This document shows positions 17,197 to 26,366 of a stretch of 64,000 nt of DNA, in pieces; position 1 is the first letter of the stretch; every line of letters starts with the position of its first letter. The position numbers and the translations under genes were made by a program. The DNA is taken from positions 4,319,001-4,383,000 of the forward strand of contig NC_009767.1 of NCBI RefSeq assembly GCF_000017805.1. Reading direction: 5' to 3'. The notes below the pieces were generated by a model, which did not search any database, was not told where the DNA came from, and saw nothing but the letters and a program-made list of their open reading frames with translations. Source of the stretch: Roseiflexus castenholzii DSM 13941. Its GTDB lineage: Bacteria > Chloroflexota > Chloroflexia > Chloroflexales > Roseiflexaceae.

Positions 17197-18285
17197 ATGG
17201 ATACGAATTTCACTATTCTGGCAATCGAAACATCGTGCGACGAGACGGCAGCAGCGGTTATCCGTGGCGGTCGCATGATCGTCTCGAATGTCGTGGCGTC
17301 ACAGATTGAGGAGCATCGTCGCTACGGCGGCGTCGTTCCCGAAGTCGCGTCGCGTCAGCATATTTTGACGATCGATGCCGTGGTGCGTGATGCGCTGCAC
17401 CCGCTCCCTGGCGGGTGGAACGACATCCATGCCGTCGCAGCGACGTATGGTCCTGGTCTGGCAGGCGCGTTGATGACCGGGTTGAATGTCGCCAAGGCCA
17501 TTGCCTGGATGCGCGAACTGCCCTTCATTGGGGTCAACCATATCGAAGCGCATATCTATGCGAACTGGTTGCTGACCGATGCGCAGCCCGATGCGCCCGA
17601 ACCACAGTTCCCCGTCGTTGCGCTGGTCGTCAGCGGCGGGCATACGCTGCTGGCGCTACTCGAAGGGCACGGCCGCTACCGCATGCTTGGGCAGACCCGT
17701 GACGATGCGGCGGGCGAGGCGTTCGATAAAGTTGCGCGGTTGCTGGGGCTTGGATTCCCTGGCGGACCCGCCATTCAGACGGCGGCTGAAAACGCGCCTG
17801 GCGGCGTCACGCTGCCGCGCGCCTGGTTGCGCGACAGTTACGATTTTTCGTTCAGCGGCTTGAAAACCGCAGTGCTCCACCAGATTCGCGAGTATCGGGC
17901 GCGCGAGGCGGCGCTTCAGCCCGGCGCCGGCAAACGCGGCGCATCCGCAGCAACCGAACCACCGCCTCTTCCTCCAGCGATTGTTGCGCGTCTGGCGCGC
18001 GCCTTCCAGGAATCGGTCGTGGACGTGCTGGTGACCAAAACAGTTGAGGCGGCACGCGCCTTCGGCGCAGCCGAAGTGGTACTGGCAGGCGGCGTGGCGG
18101 CCAACCTCCGTCTACGCGAGGAACTCTGTCGCCGCTCGCCTGTTCCGGTGCATATCCCGCCTGTCGCCCTCTGTACCGATAATGCCGCCATGATTGGCGC
18201 AGCCGCCTTCTACCGCCTCAATGCTGGCAAACAGGATGGATGGGACCTCGATGTGCAGCCGAATCTTCCGTTACATGCGGGGTAG
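17197..18285 (+). CDS. tsaD: tRNA N6-adenosine threonylcarbamoyltransferase
   Basis: TsaD/YgjD/Gcp family, 362 aa, catalysing the transfer of threonylcarbamoyl to A37 of ANN-decoding tRNAs. Motifs in order: ILAIETSCDETAAAV, GGVVPEVASRQH, TYGPGLAGAL, NHIEAHIYAN (metal-binding His pair), VSGGHT, DDAAGEAFDKVARLLGLGFPGGP, SFSGLKTA, LAGGVAANLRLRE, CTDNAAMIG. A low-complexity insertion (about residues 247-270, Ala/Gly/Pro-rich) is probably a surface loop. Start at 17197: the upstream in-frame extension runs over the regulator promoter. A TACAAT at 17184-17189 close to the ATG suggests a short or absent leader. Confidence 0.95.
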   Translation: MDTNFTILAIETSCDETAAAVIRGGRMIVSNVVASQIEEHRRYGGVVPEVASRQHILTIDAVVRDALHPLPGGWNDIHAVAATYGPGLAGALMTGLNVAKAIAWMRELPFIGVNHIEAHIYANWLLTDAQPDAPEPQFPVVALVVSGGHTLLALLEGHGRYRMLGQTRDDAAGEAFDKVARLLGLGFPGGPAIQTAAENAPGGVTLPRAWLRDSYDFSFSGLKTAVLHQIREYRAREAALQPGAGKRGASAATEPPPLPPAIVARLARAFQESVVDVLVTKTVEAARAFGAAEVVLAGGVAANLRLREELCRRSPVPVHIPPVALCTDNAAMIGAAAFYRLNAGKQDGWDLDVQPNLPLHAG

Positions 18286-18318
18286 CCTGGAGCGTTGCCT
18301 TTCGATGACGGTCGTGGC

Positions 18319-18460
18319 GGGGTCCCACGGCGGGGCGCCCCTACGTCCCGCCCACGCTGCTCCGACGATGGGCGCCCACGGGGGGGGGCGCCCCTACGTC
18401 CCGCCCACGCTGCTCCGACGATGGGCGCCCACAGCAGGGCGCCCCTACATTTACTGCGCC
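18319..18460 (+). repeat. Short G+C-rich tandem repeat (about 52-bp unit, 2.5 copies)
   Basis: Units beginning GGCGCCCCTACGTCCC recur at 18334, 18387 and (partial) 18438, with the intervening word GACGATGGGCGCCCAC. GGGCGCC can pair with itself. A run of nine G occurs at 18380-18388. The unit fills most of the 18286-18610 gap; no gene is supported in the remainder. Confidence 0.85.
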
Positions 18461-18610
18461 CATCACCTGGAACTCCGGCATCCCTCCTACCGCACGCAGG
18501 ACTCAGTAGATTTTTCCCCGAAACCGTACAGATACTCTTCTCTGTGCGGCAAGCATGATCGCATCTATACTGCTTGTAGGGCTATTGAAAGCGAAGGTCA
18601 ACGAAACTCT

Positions 18611-19345
18611 ATGAGTCTACAGACAAATAAGCGTCAATGGGAAGATATCGGTCAGCTCGACCCGTTCTGGGGAATGACCGGCACGAACCGTTTTGATGGA
18701 TGGAACATCGAGGCGTTTTTGAACACCGGACACGAACAGGTTTCTCAACTGCTCCGACAGATTGAACCGTTCAAGCGACCAGAGCAATGGTCAACCGTGC
18801 TTGATTTCGGTTGCGGCGTTGGACGGCTTGCGCCCGCCTGGCGCACACATTTCGAGCATTACATCGGTATCGATATTGCAGAGAGCCTGATCGTCAAAGC
18901 CCGTCAACTCCACACCAACCTCAGTAAGGTGGATTTCGTCGTCAGCGCCAGCACGACACTGCCGATTGCATCGAACAGTTGCGATATGGTCTATGCCTGG
19001 GGCGTGCTGCAACACGTGCCCAATCAGACCATCGCACTCTGCTATGTTGCCGATTTTGTGCGAGTCATGCGACCGGGAGGTTTACTGGTCTTTACGACCC
19101 TGGATTCGATCCATCCCGTCTATCGACTGCAACCGCGCCGTCGCGCGTATGCGCTATTACGAACGGTCGGCGTGCCAGCGGTGATCCTGTACCACCATCT
19201 CAGACTCTATCCCCACGAAGTGCATCCCCTGCCAGGACAACACGTGATTGCCCGGTTGAAGGCAACCGGGGCGCGCGCTCTACAGTGCGACGAATCGCCA
19301 TCCAATGCCCCGCACCGATGGCGGACATACTATGTAACAAAATGA
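18611..19345 (+). CDS. Class I SAM-dependent methyltransferase
   Basis: Protein of 244 aa. Motif I is VLDFGCGVGRLAP (about residues 65-77), the acidic residue after strand 2 is in IGIDIAES, and the later motifs are YAWGVLQHVPN and VMRPGGLLVFTT. This is the Methyltransf_11/25 pattern; substrate unknown. The ATG at 18611 was chosen because upstream frame extension runs through the tandem repeat. It ends 12 bp from the convergent secF stop. Confidence 0.88.
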   Translation: MSLQTNKRQWEDIGQLDPFWGMTGTNRFDGWNIEAFLNTGHEQVSQLLRQIEPFKRPEQWSTVLDFGCGVGRLAPAWRTHFEHYIGIDIAESLIVKARQLHTNLSKVDFVVSASTTLPIASNSCDMVYAWGVLQHVPNQTIALCYVADFVRVMRPGGLLVFTTLDSIHPVYRLQPRRRAYALLRTVGVPAVILYHHLRLYPHEVHPLPGQHVIARLKATGARALQCDESPSNAPHRWRTYYVTK

Positions 19346-19357
19346 AGTCGCCGGAAA

Positions 19358-20332
19358 CTACGCCGCAGGCGCTTCGGCGCCCGGCGGGTTGCTGCGGCGG
19401 AACCAGCGGTTCCACTCGCGGTTTTCCCACACCACCAGCAACTGCGCAGCGTTGAAGATCGACGAGTAGGTGCCGCTGATCAGCCCGATCAGCAGAATCA
19501 GCACCAGATTGCGGATACTCTCGCCGCCGAAAAGGAGCAGCGCCATCAGGGTGAAGAAGGTGGTCAACTGGGTATTGACCGAACGTGGCAGCGTCTGCAC
19601 AATGCTGTGATTGACAATATCATCGAATGTTTCGGTGGGGCGCCGATTGATCAGGTTCTCGCGAATGCGGTCGAAAACCACAATCGTATCGTGTACCGAG
19701 AAACTGATAACCGTCAGGAGCGCAGTCAGGAACAGCGCATCCACTTCTAACCCGATGACAACGCCAAGGATCGAGGCGACTCCCAGCACCAGCAGCACAT
19801 CGTGGATCATCGCCAGGATCGCGCAAACGCCATAACGCACCGGATGGGGCGCGCGGCGGAAGGCGAGGGTCAGATAGATCAGAATCACCACACACGCTGC
19901 GATCACGGCAATCACTGCGCTGCGGGTCGATTCAGCGCTCACCGTAGCGCCGACCGTCTGTAACGCCTGTTGGTTGACCTGTCCATATTCGGACTTCAGC
20001 GCGCTGAGAACCTGCTGCCGCTGCGTCTCAGGATCGGTCTCGCTCAGCGAACGGGTGCGCACCACAGCGCTGGCAACGGTGCGCCCATCGACCTGCGACT
20101 CGGTCAACTGCACAAGCGCTCCCTCGAATCCCTGCGCCGCAAAGATAGATCGAATACGCTCAGTATCAAGTTGACCTGGTGCGCGCTCGACGAATTGCAA
20201 ATCCCACAGCGCCCCGCCGCTGAAGTCGATTCCCAGGCGCAACCCGACAATCGCCAGCGAGACAAGGCCAGGGATGATAATGAGCATCGACAGCGCGAAC
20301 CACCAGTAGCGCAGTTTGACAAGTTTATCCAT
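19358..20332 (-). CDS. secF: Protein translocase subunit SecF
   Basis: SecF of the SecDF export motor, 324 aa. TM1 near the N terminus, GIDFSGGALWDLQF (the D-F-x-G-G motif typical of SecD/SecF), a periplasmic domain (about 50-135), then five TMs including HDVLLVLGV (D4 motif region) and SVHDTIVVFDRIREN (D5/D6 signature). It uses the proton gradient to pull preproteins outward. It follows secD by 20 nt in one operon. Start MDKLVKLRYW is preceded by a purine-rich GAGAGA. Confidence 0.96.
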   Translation of the reverse strand: MDKLVKLRYWWFALSMLIIIPGLVSLAIVGLRLGIDFSGGALWDLQFVERAPGQLDTERIRSIFAAQGFEGALVQLTESQVDGRTVASAVVRTRSLSETDPETQRQQVLSALKSEYGQVNQQALQTVGATVSAESTRSAVIAVIAACVVILIYLTLAFRRAPHPVRYGVCAILAMIHDVLLVLGVASILGVVIGLEVDALFLTALLTVISFSVHDTIVVFDRIRENLINRRPTETFDDIVNHSIVQTLPRSVNTQLTTFFTLMALLLFGGESIRNLVLILLIGLISGTYSSIFNAAQLLVVWENREWNRWFRRSNPPGAEAPAA

Positions 20333-20352
20333 ACATCTCTCTTGCAATCGGT

Positions 20353-21777
20353 CTATGCCACCTCACGGGCGTGGCGCATTCCCGGCGCGTCTTTCAGTTC
20401 GTACAGCCAGGGATTCTGGGCGAATGGCAGCGGATTGATCGTATGCAGGAAGGTGCGCGTCACCACCATGGATGTGAAGAGGCTCAGCACAATACCAAGC
20501 CCGAGTGTTAGGGCAAAACCCTTGATGAGGCTGACGCCAAAGGTGTTGCCGAACATGAAGAGAATGGTGCAGGTAATCAGCGTTGCCACGCTCGAATCGC
20601 GAATGGCGGGCCAGGCTTCCACAAAGGCGGCGTCAATCGACGCATTCAATGATCGACCGCGACGCAACTCTTCCTTCAGACGCGCAAAGATCAGCACATT
20701 CGCGTCCACTGCCACGCCGATTGACAGGATGAACCCGGCAATACCCGGCAGCGTCAGCGTCACCGGAATCAACTGATAGAGCGCGAAACTGATCAACGTA
20801 TAGAGCAGAAGCGCCACCGTCGCCAGCACACCGGGCAGCCGGTAGAACAGGATCATAAACAGCGCCACCGTCGCCAGACCGACCACACCCGCCACAATAC
20901 TGGCATCAACCGACCCCTGCCCCAGCGACGCCGAGACCGTGCGGCTCGACTCGACCTGAAGCGGCACCGGCAACGCGCCATATTTGAGCTGCGTGTAGAT
21001 CTGCTCGGCGTCCTGGCGGGTGCTGGTGGTGATTTCGCCGCGCCCTCCGACCAGCGCCGCCTCGACGATTGGGCAACTAAACACCTGATTGTCCAGCACG
21101 ATACACATCGGGCGCTGGATGTTGGCGGCGGTAAACTGCTCCAGGCGGCGCGCCGATTCGCCGGTAAACGCGAAGGGCACTGCGAACTGGTTCTGGAGAC
21201 TCTGCCCGGCGATCTGCGGCGGTTGCACCGAGTTCAGATCCAGGTCCTTGCCATCGGTAATGCTCTCATAGATCGGACCTTCCGGCGCCGTTGGCGATAT
21301 GGTCTCAGTCGATGTAATCGTCTCTGCTTCGGTGAGCGTCGCCGTGGGACGCAGCGCAATCGGGTTGGGGCTGCCGGTGGTGCGCACGATGGCGCCGGGC
21401 GCCAGAAACTCACCTTTCGTGTCGATGAACTCCAGTTTTCCGGTGCCACGCAGCGTTTCAATCGCCTGTTCAGGATTGGCGATACCCGGTATTTCGACGA
21501 TAATCCGATCATTTCCCGACAACTGCACCACCGACTCGGCCACGCCAAGACCATTGATGCGGCGCTCGATAACGCCGGCCGCCGTTTGCATGACGCTACG
21601 CTCCACCGGCTCAGCAGCGCGGAGCAGCACCTGCGTGCCGCCGCGCAAGTCGAGACCCAGGCGGACGCTGACGTCGCGATTGAACAGCCAGCGTCCCTCC
21701 GGTGCAAAGACGATTGACAATGCGACCCCGGCGATCAGCAGGATGAAAATGAGTGAGTAGATATCCCGGCTACGCAC
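20353..21777 (-). CDS. secD: Protein translocase subunit SecD
   Basis: SecD, 474 aa. TM1, then RLGLDLRGGTQVLL (D1 motif), the large periplasmic P1 domain (about 60-300, with GRGEI and QLKYGALPVPLQ just before TM2), and TMs 2-6 including GIAGFILSIGVAVDANVLIFARLKEE split across D4/D5, plus a SVATLITCTILFMFG stretch. A GTG start at 21777 is chosen because it gives the short N terminus (VRSRDIYSL) preceded by GAGAGAG; the upstream open frame lacks a site. A Thr/Glu-rich insert (about 150-185) in P1 looks disordered. Confidence 0.95.
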   Translation of the reverse strand: MRSRDIYSLIFILLIAGVALSIVFAPEGRWLFNRDVSVRLGLDLRGGTQVLLRAAEPVERSVMQTAAGVIERRINGLGVAESVVQLSGNDRIIVEIPGIANPEQAIETLRGTGKLEFIDTKGEFLAPGAIVRTTGSPNPIALRPTATLTEAETITSTETISPTAPEGPIYESITDGKDLDLNSVQPPQIAGQSLQNQFAVPFAFTGESARRLEQFTAANIQRPMCIVLDNQVFSCPIVEAALVGGRGEITTSTRQDAEQIYTQLKYGALPVPLQVESSRTVSASLGQGSVDASIVAGVVGLATVALFMILFYRLPGVLATVALLLYTLISFALYQLIPVTLTLPGIAGFILSIGVAVDANVLIFARLKEELRRGRSLNASIDAAFVEAWPAIRDSSVATLITCTILFMFGNTFGVSLIKGFALTLGLGIVLSLFTSMVVTRTFLHTINPLPFAQNPWLYELKDAPGMRHAREVA

Positions 21778-22000
21778 GATGCTCTCTCTTTTTCGGGTAA
21801 CGAACCTTGTTGGTTCGCAGGTCAACCTGCCCGGCAGACGCGGAGCAGGCTTTAGACGACGGCATTATAGCCATAGGACACAGGGATGTCAACGGAGCAG
21901 AAAGCGCCTTTCTCTACGGGGTCTTCAGCCTGAGATCATGTATCCGGCGTAGATTCCAACCGTTGGACGACAAGAAGCCCTTGTTCAACGTTCAACGGCT

Positions 22001-22756
22001 CTACCGCGCGCCAAGCGCCGCATCGACCGCCTGCCGCATACGAGTGTAGATCTCTTCCACACTGGTCGCACCGGTGGTATCGACGAGCCGACCGTTCACC
22101 GCAAATGAAGGGGTTCCGGGAATACGCAGTGCATCCCCTGCCGCCTTCGCCTGGTTGATGGCGTCACGGAAGCGGTTGCCAGCATAGCACTGCTCGAATG
22201 CTGCGGTATCGAGACCGATCTGGCGCGCATAGGCGACAAACTGCGCCCTGGGGTCCGCCTGCCCGCTCCACTGGCGCTGGTTGGTGAAGAGGTAATCGTG
22301 CATCGCCCAGTATTTGTCGGCGCCCTGCTCACCCGCGCAACGCGCCGCTTGTGCGGCAGGCGCGCCATTCACGTGCCCGCTTAATGGATATTCGTGATAT
22401 ACGAATTTGACCTTGCCGGTCGCAATGTATTCCTGTTCAAACTGCGACGATAAAGCAGTTGCGTAGTAGGCGCAGCCAGGGCACTGAAAATCTGAATACT
22501 CCGTGACGACCACCGGCGCTCCGGCGCTTCCCTTGAAGAAAAAGCCGTTTTCGTCCCTCCCCATGGGAACATTCGTCGCCGGACGCGCCGGCTCCCGTCC
22601 AGGCGTCGCTGCGGTCTGCCGGTTTTGCAGCGCGACCGTTGCAGCAATCGCAATCACCAGCAGGACAGCGGCGCCCATCGCAATGTAGAGTGCGCGAGAA
22701 ACGCCGCCGCTCTTTTTCGTTTGAACCGCTCGACCGCGCTGCGAACGTGTGCTCAT
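22001..22756 (-). CDS. Membrane-anchored DsbA-like thiol-disulfide oxidoreductase
   Basis: Protein of 251 aa. A single N-terminal TM (about 25-45) anchors an extracytoplasmic thioredoxin-like domain of the DsbA/BdbD type (Thioredoxin_4). The active site is FQCPGCAYY (CPGC). Further markers are YHEYPL and GTPSFAVNG, which holds the cis-Pro. Likely role: disulfide formation or isomerisation in exported proteins, next to secDF. The start MSTRSQRG is chosen because GGAG lies 7 nt upstream; MEQT at 22768 is the alternative. Confidence 0.9.
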   Translation of the reverse strand: MSTRSQRGRAVQTKKSGGVSRALYIAMGAAVLLVIAIAATVALQNRQTAATPGREPARPATNVPMGRDENGFFFKGSAGAPVVVTEYSDFQCPGCAYYATALSSQFEQEYIATGKVKFVYHEYPLSGHVNGAPAAQAARCAGEQGADKYWAMHDYLFTNQRQWSGQADPRAQFVAYARQIGLDTAAFEQCYAGNRFRDAINQAKAAGDALRIPGTPSFAVNGRLVDTTGATSVEEIYTRMRQAVDAALGAR

Positions 22757-23131
22757 AGTCTGCTCCATGTGTGGTATCGCACCTGATTTCCCGGAATGAA
22801 CAGGCGCCGCAAGATCCACTGCACCAGGGGAAAGGCGCCCCTTCGCTTGCCCCCGGATGGAGGAGGAGGGGTGATGTCCGAGCGTGACAACGCAGGAACT
22901 ACGGACGCCTCTACCCATGGTTATTCTATCAATATTGAGCGTATTATATCATTCCTGCAATAGACCACACGTTTGCGGAGTTTCTTTGCGGATAAGAGTC
23001 CGGTGAGAAAGCACTGTGCTATAATACATATCCACGAGCGCTATCGATGTCACTCTCTGCCTCCCCTTCCGGGTACGTCACCTTGTCGTATATGCGCTGA
23101 TCTATGATGCCGGAAGCAGAAAACGCCGCCA
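22757..23131. other. Intergenic region between divergent DsbA-like and SNF2 genes
   Basis: 375 bp. The segment next to the DsbA-like gene is open in that gene's frame but low in complexity. The distal 200 bp is AT-rich and carries the SNF2-side promoter candidate. No RNA gene or conserved ORF seen. Confidence 0.6.
23017..23025 (+). promoter_or_regulatory. Extended -10 promoter upstream of the SNF2 gene
   Basis: TGCTATAAT is an exact TGnTATAAT extended -10. No good -35 is visible, as expected for extended -10 promoters. It lies about 105 nt before the ATG at 23132. Confidence 0.55.
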
Positions 23132-26100
23132 ATGTTGAATGTGCTCTCCGCTGATGTCTTGAATATCGATCATCTCTTTTTGTCAGTCCCGCGCGCCGTT
23201 GTTCAGCAAGGGCAACGCTACGTCGAGCACGGGCAGGTGACTATTGATCAAGTCGATACGCACACGGCACAGATCCGCGTCTTTGAGTCGCCAGGGGTGG
23301 CGCATCAGGTGATTATTCGCTTGCACAACCGCCAGATCTATGTCGGTTGCACCTGCCCGCAGCGCCACTATTGGTCGCTCTGCCGTCACCGCGTGGCGGC
23401 ATTGATGGCGCTGCGCGATCACCTGATCACACACCCTCCAAGCCTCTGGCGCGCGGTAATCGGCAAGGTGGTCGAAGCACAACCGCAGCGCTCACCCGTC
23501 ATTCATCACGCCGCTATCGTGTTCAGTTTGCAACGCGCAAACGTCGGTTGGTCAATCGTCCCCTACGCTCTGTCGGACCGTCACGTGCCATCTGAGGCGC
23601 TGCGCGATCCCAGAGCGCTTGCATCTGCCATTGCGTCGCTGAATCTATCACGCGAGGCGCGCCCGATCCGTTCGCGCATCAATCGCATTTCCTATCCCTC
23701 CGTGTCTGCCGAAACGGTCAATGCCGCCAATATGGCGATTGTCGCAGCCAGCAGCGCGCCGTATTCCTATGCTTACGACCAGAGCGTCGCCTATGAGCCG
23801 GTGCTCGCGTTGCTCGCCGATCAACTGGTCTACCTTGGCGATCAGGACGATCCGCTGCAATCACAGGTGCAGGTGCGGACCGAGTCGGCATCAGTCGAGA
23901 TGGACATCAGGCAGGACGACAGGGGTACGCTCCGCATTCGGACGCTGTTGAATATTGCTGGCGAGCGCATTGCGCTCGACCCGCGCGATACGGACATCTT
24001 GCTGCAAAAACCCCTCTGGGTGATCATCGGCGACCTGTTGCTGCCGGTGCACAACGCCAGCGACGCGACGACGACGCTGATCATGCACCCGGACCTGACC
24101 ATCCCGCCGAATGAACAGGAAGAGTTCTTCGAGCGGTATCTGCTGCCGCTGGCGGAGAACGTGCCGCTGAATGGCGATCTCTTGCATCGGGAGGAGATCG
24201 ATGTCGCGCCAACGCCTCGCGTCTATCTGAGTGAAGCGGACGGAACCCTACGCGCCCAACTGCGTTTTGCCTATGCCGATTATGAGGCGCCGGCAGAAAA
24301 ATCGCCTCTCCAGCACATCATTCGACGGCTTCCGGGAACCACGACCCTGGTGCGCATCCGGCGCCGCGTCGAAGAGGAAGCAGCCATCCTGCGCGACCTC
24401 GGAACCGCAGCATATGGGCTAAAAAAGGTCGCCGACATCGGGTGCTTCGAACTGCGCAAGGCAGTGCATCCTCTCGATTTTCTGCTGCACCACATTCCGT
24501 TGCTGATACAGCGCGGGTTCGAGATTTTTGGCGAAGACCAGATGACCACCGCGCGGATCAACCGTAACCGCCCGCAGATTTCGTTCCGCATCAGTTCCGG
24601 CATCGATTGGTTCGATCTTGAGGCGATCATTCGCTTTGGCGACCTTGAGGTTCCCCTGAAGGAGGTGCGCCGTGCCATTCGTCGCCGCGAGAAGTTTCTG
24701 AAACTGGCGGACGGCACGCTCGGCGCCATTCCCGACGAGTGGATCGAACGCTATCGTCACCTGTTCGCTCTTGGCAACGAAACCGATCACGGCGTGCGCC
24801 TGGCGCACGGACACCTGACCCTCATCGATCAGGTGCTCGCCGACGCCGACCACGCGCATGTCGATGCGGAATTCGAGCGGCGCCGCGAGCGCCTGCGGTC
24901 GTTCGATCACATCCCGACGCAACCGCTGCCGCTCGGTTTTCGCGGCGAACTGCGCCCCTATCAGCGCGCCGCCTATGAGTGGCTTCACTTCCTCAATGAG
25001 TATGGCTTCGGCGGATGTCTGGCAGACGACATGGGCACCGGTAAGACGGTCTGTACGCTGGCGTTTCTGCAATCGCTCGAAGAGCGCAACCCCGATGGAG
25101 CCGCCAGCCTGATTGTGATGCCGCGCTCGCTGTTGTTCAATTGGGCGCGCGAAGCCGCGACTTTCACGCCCGATCTGCGCGTCTACGTCCACCACGATAC
25201 CGACCGCAGCGATGATCCGGCGCTGTTCGACCGCTACGACCTGGTGTTGACCACCTATTCCACGATGCTGCGCGACATCCGGTTGTTGCGGCGCTATCGC
25301 TTTCGCTACGCCATCCTCGACGAGTCGCAGGCGATCAAAAATCCGCTGGCGGAAACCTCGAAAGCGGCGCGCCTGATCAACGCCGAACGTCGTCTGGCGC
25401 TCACCGGCACGCCGGTCGAAAACTCGGCGCTCGAACTCTGGAGCCAGTTCGCGTTCCTCAACCCTGGATTGCTCGGCAATCTGGACTATTTTCGGGAGGC
25501 GTTCGTCACCTCTATCGAAAAGAAGCAGGACCAGGAGACAGCACGGTTGCTGCGCAAAGTGGTCTATCCTTTCATCCTGCGTCGCACGAAGGATCAGGTG
25601 GCGCCAGAATTGCCACCGCGCAGCGAACGGTTGATCGAAACCGACATGGAACCGGCGCAGCGTCGTCTGTATATCAAACAGCGCGACTACTATCGCGCGT
25701 TGCTGCTGGGATTGATCGATAACGAAGGGATCAACAAGGCGCGCATAAAGGTGCTCGAAGGGCTGTTGCGCCTGCGCCAGATTTGCAACCATCCCCGACT
25801 GGTCGACGCCAGTTTCCGCGGCTCGTCGGGCAAGTTCGAACTGCTCCTTGAAACGCTCGAAACCCTGAACGCCGAAGGGCACAAAGCGCTGATCTTCTCA
25901 CAGTTCGTCCAGATGCTGCACCTTATCCGCGAAGCGCTCGATACGCGATCCATCCGGTATGCCTACCTCGATGGACAGACCCATCAGCGCCAGCAGGAGG
26001 TGGATCGTTTCCAGAACGATGAGACCCTGCCATTCTTCCTGATTAGCCTGAAAGCCGGCGGTGTCGGGCTGAATCTGACTGCCGCAGATTATGTCATTCA

Positions 26101-26332
26101 CGTTGACCCCTGGTGGAATCCTGCGGTCGAAATGCAAGCAACCGACCGCACCCATCGTATTGGTCAGGAGAAGCCGATCTTCGTCTACAAACTCATTACC
26201 CGCAACTCCGTCGAGGAGAAAATCCTGAGCCTCCAGCAGCGCAAACGCGAACTTGTTGCACAACTGATCACTGCCGATGCCAGCATGCTCAAATCACTTA
26301 CCCGTGAGGACGTGGAGGCGTTGTTTGAGTGA
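23132..26332 (+). CDS. SNF2/Swi2-family helicase with SWIM zinc finger
   Basis: Protein of 1066 aa. The SWIM finger CxCx8CxH is at residues 73-86 (Cys73, Cys75, Cys84, His86). A long central region (about 100-600) resembles the bacterial SNF2 accessory domain. The ATPase has Walker A DDMGTGKT (about 632), the DEAH-box variant DESQ (about 730), ALTGTPVEN (motif III), SLKAGGVGLNLT (motif V) and QATDRTHRIGQ (motif VI, about 1001-1011). Such proteins translocate on DNA and are implicated in transcription or nucleoid remodelling (RapA/HepA-like). A long antisense ORF across it is a shadow. Confidence 0.95.
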   Translation: MLNVLSADVLNIDHLFLSVPRAVVQQGQRYVEHGQVTIDQVDTHTAQIRVFESPGVAHQVIIRLHNRQIYVGCTCPQRHYWSLCRHRVAALMALRDHLITHPPSLWRAVIGKVVEAQPQRSPVIHHAAIVFSLQRANVGWSIVPYALSDRHVPSEALRDPRALASAIASLNLSREARPIRSRINRISYPSVSAETVNAANMAIVAASSAPYSYAYDQSVAYEPVLALLADQLVYLGDQDDPLQSQVQVRTESASVEMDIRQDDRGTLRIRTLLNIAGERIALDPRDTDILLQKPLWVIIGDLLLPVHNASDATTTLIMHPDLTIPPNEQEEFFERYLLPLAENVPLNGDLLHREEIDVAPTPRVYLSEADGTLRAQLRFAYADYEAPAEKSPLQHIIRRLPGTTTLVRIRRRVEEEAAILRDLGTAAYGLKKVADIGCFELRKAVHPLDFLLHHIPLLIQRGFEIFGEDQMTTARINRNRPQISFRISSGIDWFDLEAIIRFGDLEVPLKEVRRAIRRREKFLKLADGTLGAIPDEWIERYRHLFALGNETDHGVRLAHGHLTLIDQVLADADHAHVDAEFERRRERLRSFDHIPTQPLPLGFRGELRPYQRAAYEWLHFLNEYGFGGCLADDMGTGKTVCTLAFLQSLEERNPDGAASLIVMPRSLLFNWAREAATFTPDLRVYVHHDTDRSDDPALFDRYDLVLTTYSTMLRDIRLLRRYRFRYAILDESQAIKNPLAETSKAARLINAERRLALTGTPVENSALELWSQFAFLNPGLLGNLDYFREAFVTSIEKKQDQETARLLRKVVYPFILRRTKDQVAPELPPRSERLIETDMEPAQRRLYIKQRDYYRALLLGLIDNEGINKARIKVLEGLLRLRQICNHPRLVDASFRGSSGKFELLLETLETLNAEGHKALIFSQFVQMLHLIREALDTRSIRYAYLDGQTHQRQQEVDRFQNDETLPFFLISLKAGGVGLNLTAADYVIHVDPWWNPAVEMQATDRTHRIGQEKPIFVYKLITRNSVEEKILSLQQRKRELVAQLITADASMLKSLTREDVEALFE

Positions 26333-26366
26333 AGGACGGTATAACGTTCGACGTGCAACGTGCAAC

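Noticed and set aside
24419..25882. 487-codon antisense ORF inside the SNF2 gene
   Set aside because: Shadow of a long high-G+C gene; SNF2 motifs on the + strand are complete.
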